DNA from: Clitoria ternatea
Lineage: Eukaryota; Streptophyta; Magnoliopsida; Fabales; Fabaceae
Direction: 5' to 3'
NCBI GenBank assembly: GCA_037962975.1
Contig: CM075676.1
Span: forward strand, 28,701,001-28,765,000
Length of the DNA: 64,000 nt
Both the position numbers and the translations under genes were made by a program. Shown here one piece after another: positions 60,346 through 64,000 of this stretch. A model generated the notes under the pieces. It was not told where the DNA came from. It saw only the letters and a program-made list of their open reading frames with translations, and did not search any database. Numbering within the stretch: position 1 is the stretch's first letter; each line of letters begins with the position of its first letter.

Positions 60346-60560
60346 TGACTCCAAGTTAATGAAATAAAAGATTATAAAAATCAAAGAACAAATGAGGCCT
60401 TCCACAGAAGTAACTCATTCTATTGCATTAGTTAAGATTATTACAAACTAAGTTAGGGTAAGTAATTTTAGAAAAAGAATTGCAACAAACTAAAACTAAC
60501 CATATAACCAACTAAGCATTATGGTTATTGACAAACTAACTAAAGTGACTCTTTTAACAT
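60346..60560 (+). repeat. Direct repeat, right copy
   Basis: This is the partner of 59030-59210, spaced 1.3 kb, and could be the second terminal repeat of a miniature (TRIM-like) element or a plain segmental duplication. Confidence 0.45.
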
Positions 60561-63484
60561 TAACCACCCAATGGTAAGATTAATGAAATGATCCCTTGGA
60601 TTGTAAAGGTTTTTAGTATAAACTAGTCACTTTTATATTTTCCTATAATTGTACAAAAAAACTTTTATACTCATTAGACATGATAGTTGTACTCGAATCC
60701 ATGAGGACTGACTTACCATCGGCTCATATTTAATGAGAAAAACTCGTTTTGACTGGGGATAAACAAAAATACGCCCCTGTCCAGTCCCGGTTTTGATGTA
60801 AATGGGGTGAGAAGCAACTACCCACCCCAATCTCGTATCCAAACCTGCATCGATATACAAATTCAATAAATTTATTTATAGTTATAGTTAAATGATAACA
60901 ATAAATTTAATATATTTTTAAAATATATATATATTCATGAAATTTATTATTTATAAAGAGTTTTAATTTCTATTTAATATATTATTTTAATTAAAATATC
61001 TTAAATATATGATTTATTTCAAATCATATAATGTTATGAAAATGAAAAGAAAAGAAAAGAAAATAAATAAAATTTTAAACTCGTTTTATTTATGATGAGA
61101 AGGGAAAAAAAAGAGCATAACCCAAGCAGTTTGACTACCATATCTAATCCTGGTTGTAGGTGAGAGAAAGGGACAGCGGATCTTGTGTAATGGGCCATTT
61201 TAATTTTAAAAGACAGAAACCGATCCTAAGTCTGTCGGTAACACAAATTTCTGAGGTTAGAATGGTTCCTACCATTATTTTATTCATTACATAATCATTG
61301 TTGACAAAATTACAATGAGAAAAATAGTTGCAGACCCTTTTGTATCCGTGCAAACATATATTCTTATTTGATATTTTGACGATAAATATTTATATAGAAT
61401 ATAAAAAACGATATTAAATTAGTATATGTTATTTTTAAACTTTTATTTATTTGCGTTAAAAGGGTTCAAAGTTTAAAATAGCATTATAATATATATTTTC
61501 CTAATAAAAATGATGCACTTTAATATCTCGAGCTAAGTTCTCTAATTAAGGAAAGAAAGACTCACGTTATCTTACCTTCCTGTTAGATATAATACATTTA
61601 TACGTTAGATTAATAAATAAATTTTATCAAACTTAGTGATTTTCAGCCGGTTTTGTTAAAATGTTTTGTTTTGCAAACGGAGGTTTGCAGATGGGATTCA
61701 TTTTATTCTATAGTCAAACGGAATTTTGATTGTCTCGAACAGCATGAAAGATTAATATTAACCTTTAGATTTCTCCATTTTCTAAACCTCATTTTTCTAA
61801 CTCAAACGGACCTTTTACCTGTAAAACAAATTTTTAAAAGAATTTCAGTCGGTTGATTGATAAAGCTGATTTCTTTTCATGTATTTATTTAATATAAAAA
61901 TAATATCATGTGACAACTTGCCAGATGAACTTTAATATCGATATTAAGACATCACCTTTTTTAGTGACATATGAAGGCATCAATTAAAAATAAAAAATTC
62001 CATTCAAGATTACAATTAATTAATCATTTTAAAATAGTCCCAACATTAATTCATTTCAATAAAAAAATATACTACTAAGAAGCAAACATATATAGTTAGG
62101 AGCTCAAAATCTCAACCAATTTAACTAATCCTTTTGATATATACTACTTTGAATTACTATTTTAATTAAAAGCCTCTAATTAAATTATAATACTGCTATA
62201 AAAATGTTTTACGTTATTTAATATTGTGTTTACTATTTAATTCGAACTATAACGTTATACCTTGAAAACCTTAATAAATATTTGTTTGAATTGTTTCTTG
62301 TATCAATTCTTTTTGTCTTTCTATTAAAAGTCGCGTATAAGTTCGAAATATCCATTACCCTTGTCTTCCTAGGTAGACAAAATAGTTTCTAAACCCTAAT
62401 CTGAATTGATCATCATGAGAAGAAGACCCATGTGTTTCCAAGAAATTCTGCAATTTAAACTTTTAATCAGGTTTTACTCATGCCGTTAATACTGATAGTG
62501 CTAGTTAATTTTCATTAACATTCAGCACAATATGCACAAAACATCTGAAACGTCATTAGTCACTTACCACTATATACACTGTTGTAAGTAAAATATTATT
62601 TAAGCCAAAAATAAATTTTCAGGCCAAAATATGGGGTGTTTGGTTTGCAGTTGAAGAAACGAAATTGATTTAAAATGAAAAATTTAAAGGATGGTATTAA
62701 TTCTTTATGTCATTCGAAACAATCAAAACTCCATTGATCCGTAAAATAAAAACTTGCTTCAACTTAAGGGGGTTTCTCCGTTGCGCATGCCTCCAAACGT
62801 CACGGAATTTAAACTTGTAACATCTGTTTTTAAAACACTGTTCTTTAATTAGTTTAATTATTTAAGCTCCTTTACTTTTTGTTCGCCAATCGCCACGTAT
62901 TTTCTACTTAAATAACTTAACGCTTTGAATAATTTTTGTTAGCAAATATGCAATTGGTTAGAAAGACAAAGACTTCCAAAAATATTGTTCCACAGGACCG
63001 GAAAAATCGGAATTGAAACTTAAATTTTGATACTTTATAATGTATTTGGGAGCCTAAAGAAAATGAGAAGCAAAATAATTAGAGGGAAAAAATATAAAGT
63101 GAGAAAAAATATGTTGTTTGGATGAAGAGAAATAAAAAAGAAAGCATTAGAAAAAAAGAATTTTTTTTGTTTAGATAGATAAAAGAAAGTGAATAAAAAT
63201 AAAATAATTATTTAATAAATTAATTAATTTTTACGTATAAAATTTTGTTTTTTATTATAATAAATTCTAATGTATAAAAAATATTTAATTTATTTAATAA
63301 TTTTTTATAAATTTATTAATATTTATTAAACAAAAATCTTCCTCAATTTCTCATATGAGTAAAGAATTAACTTCCAATTCAATATTCCTTTAATATTTTT
63401 CTATATGCTGAATTATTATAAAACATGGGTTTTCTTTCTTTTGTTCCATCAAAGACATCTTTTGGCTCAAAATCAAATAATGGT
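60561..63484. other. AT-rich intergenic sequence without recognisable gene
   Basis: Both strands lack any frame with recognisable motifs. A block near 60720-60850 (CCCCTGTCCAGTCCCGGTTTTGATG) resembles sequences common in plant DNA-transposon debris. TGGGGTGTTTGGTTTGCAG near 62630 is also repeat-like. I cannot classify either. Confidence 0.45.
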
Positions 63485-63665
63485 AAAATTATACTTTTGG
63501 TCCATTTGTGTTTGAGGTTTAGTTCAAGTAGGTTCCTTAAATTTTTTTACCCAAAGAAACACTTAATGTTTTAAAAGTTAGCTCAACTAGGTTATTTCTG
63601 TCAAATTTGTTAACCTAGTTAACAGAACTCACATACATAGCATTAAGAAAAACCTAATCTAGCAT
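63485..63665. repeat. Probable dispersed repeat ('TTTTGGTCCATTTG' type)
   Basis: The phrase ATACTTTTGGTCCATTTGTG followed by GAGGTTTAGTTCAAGTAGG and TTAACCTAGTTAACAG is of a kind that recurs widely between plant genes. I recognise the style but not the family. Confidence 0.35.
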
Positions 63666-64000
63666 GGCTAACTTTTTCAATTTCTGGCGATTTTTAACCA
63701 CCACAAATGCACATTAGTACTTTAACTCAATAAAAGTTTTCCCGTTCATGAGGGTGTGCTACATACAACATAAACATTAGTATATAAAAAACCAAACCTA
63801 TCTAAAGGACAATGGCCTTCTGCATTTCTTTTTAAACAAATTCTTCTACAAGATACACATTATACGATGTGGGAAATAGGAAAAAGAAACCATATAATAA
63901 TAAAATAGAGAAGCAACATATACCACTTTATGCAAATCATTTTCTTACACCCAAAGGTATATCCCTTTTCTTGTTGAAACCATGCAAAAGTAACAAAATC
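63666..64000. other. Right end of window, no gene seen
   Basis: AT-rich, with no open frame or repeat structure that I can support. Confidence 0.4.

Noticed and set aside
1..64000. tRNA genes near the primer binding sites
   Set aside because: The matches are only the 12-18 bases complementary to tRNA 3' ends; no cloverleaf sequence is present.

Overview
This is a eukaryotic plant nuclear window, almost certainly an intergenic or pericentromeric region of a dicot. A legume is likely, but that rests on general resemblance and not on any diagnostic gene. I see no intact host gene, no tRNA or rRNA and no CRISPR array. Nearly everything up to about 58 kb is a nest of LTR retrotransposons and solo LTRs. 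I delimited most of them by TG...CA ends and matching 5-bp target-site duplications (TSDs). Names A-I, S1 and S2 are mine.

Layout. 1-13817: element A, a non-coding (LARD-like) relative of Ty3/gypsy Tekay/Del elements with LTRs of about 3.9 kb. It is cut by two solo LTRs, S1 (2243-5293, TSD AAAGA) and S2 (9012-11690, inverted, TSD GGAGG/GGCGG). 13818-16398: part of an unrelated minus-strand Ty3-type LTR (D), into which A inserted. 16399-20391: decayed minus-strand Ty3 polyprotein pieces, an LTR (E), and a minus-strand Copia-like solo LTR (I, TSD ACATG). 20392-41447: solo LTR B1 (A-type ends, TSD CTTAG), which contains a Tat-type solo LTR (G, TSD ATTTT) and a young full-length Tat-lineage element C (24944-41285, TSD AATGT). 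42329-55530: B2, remains of both LTRs of one A-family insertion (TSD AAGAG), containing a decayed Tekay/Del-like element F. 41758-42328 plus 55536-58035: the older Tat element H, whose antisense gene is split by B2 and whose 3' LTR ends at 58035. 58036-64000: AT-rich DNA with old repeats and no recognisable gene.

The most interesting biology is in C. After a sense-strand gag-protease-RT-dual RNase H-integrase region (broken by seven lesions), C carries two tandem copies of a cassette. Each has a G-box (CACGTG) upstream and an antisense two-exon gene. Exon 1 carries what looks like the 'putative gypsy-type transposon' domain (Pfam Transposase_28, from memory) and exon 2 a long coiled coil. The same antisense gene, with its intron at the same place and in the same phase, occurs in the much older element H. 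In both C copy 1 and H the same conserved Trp codon reads TAG. Ten short repeat units next to the cassettes can each fold into a stem-loop, and the stem bases covary between units.

The A/B/S LTRs form a second story. Two kinds of LTR ends and two kinds of promoter module occur in all four combinations, which implies promoter exchange between families. Order of insertion from nesting: H and E, then B1/B2, then G, C and F; separately D, then A, then S1 and S2.
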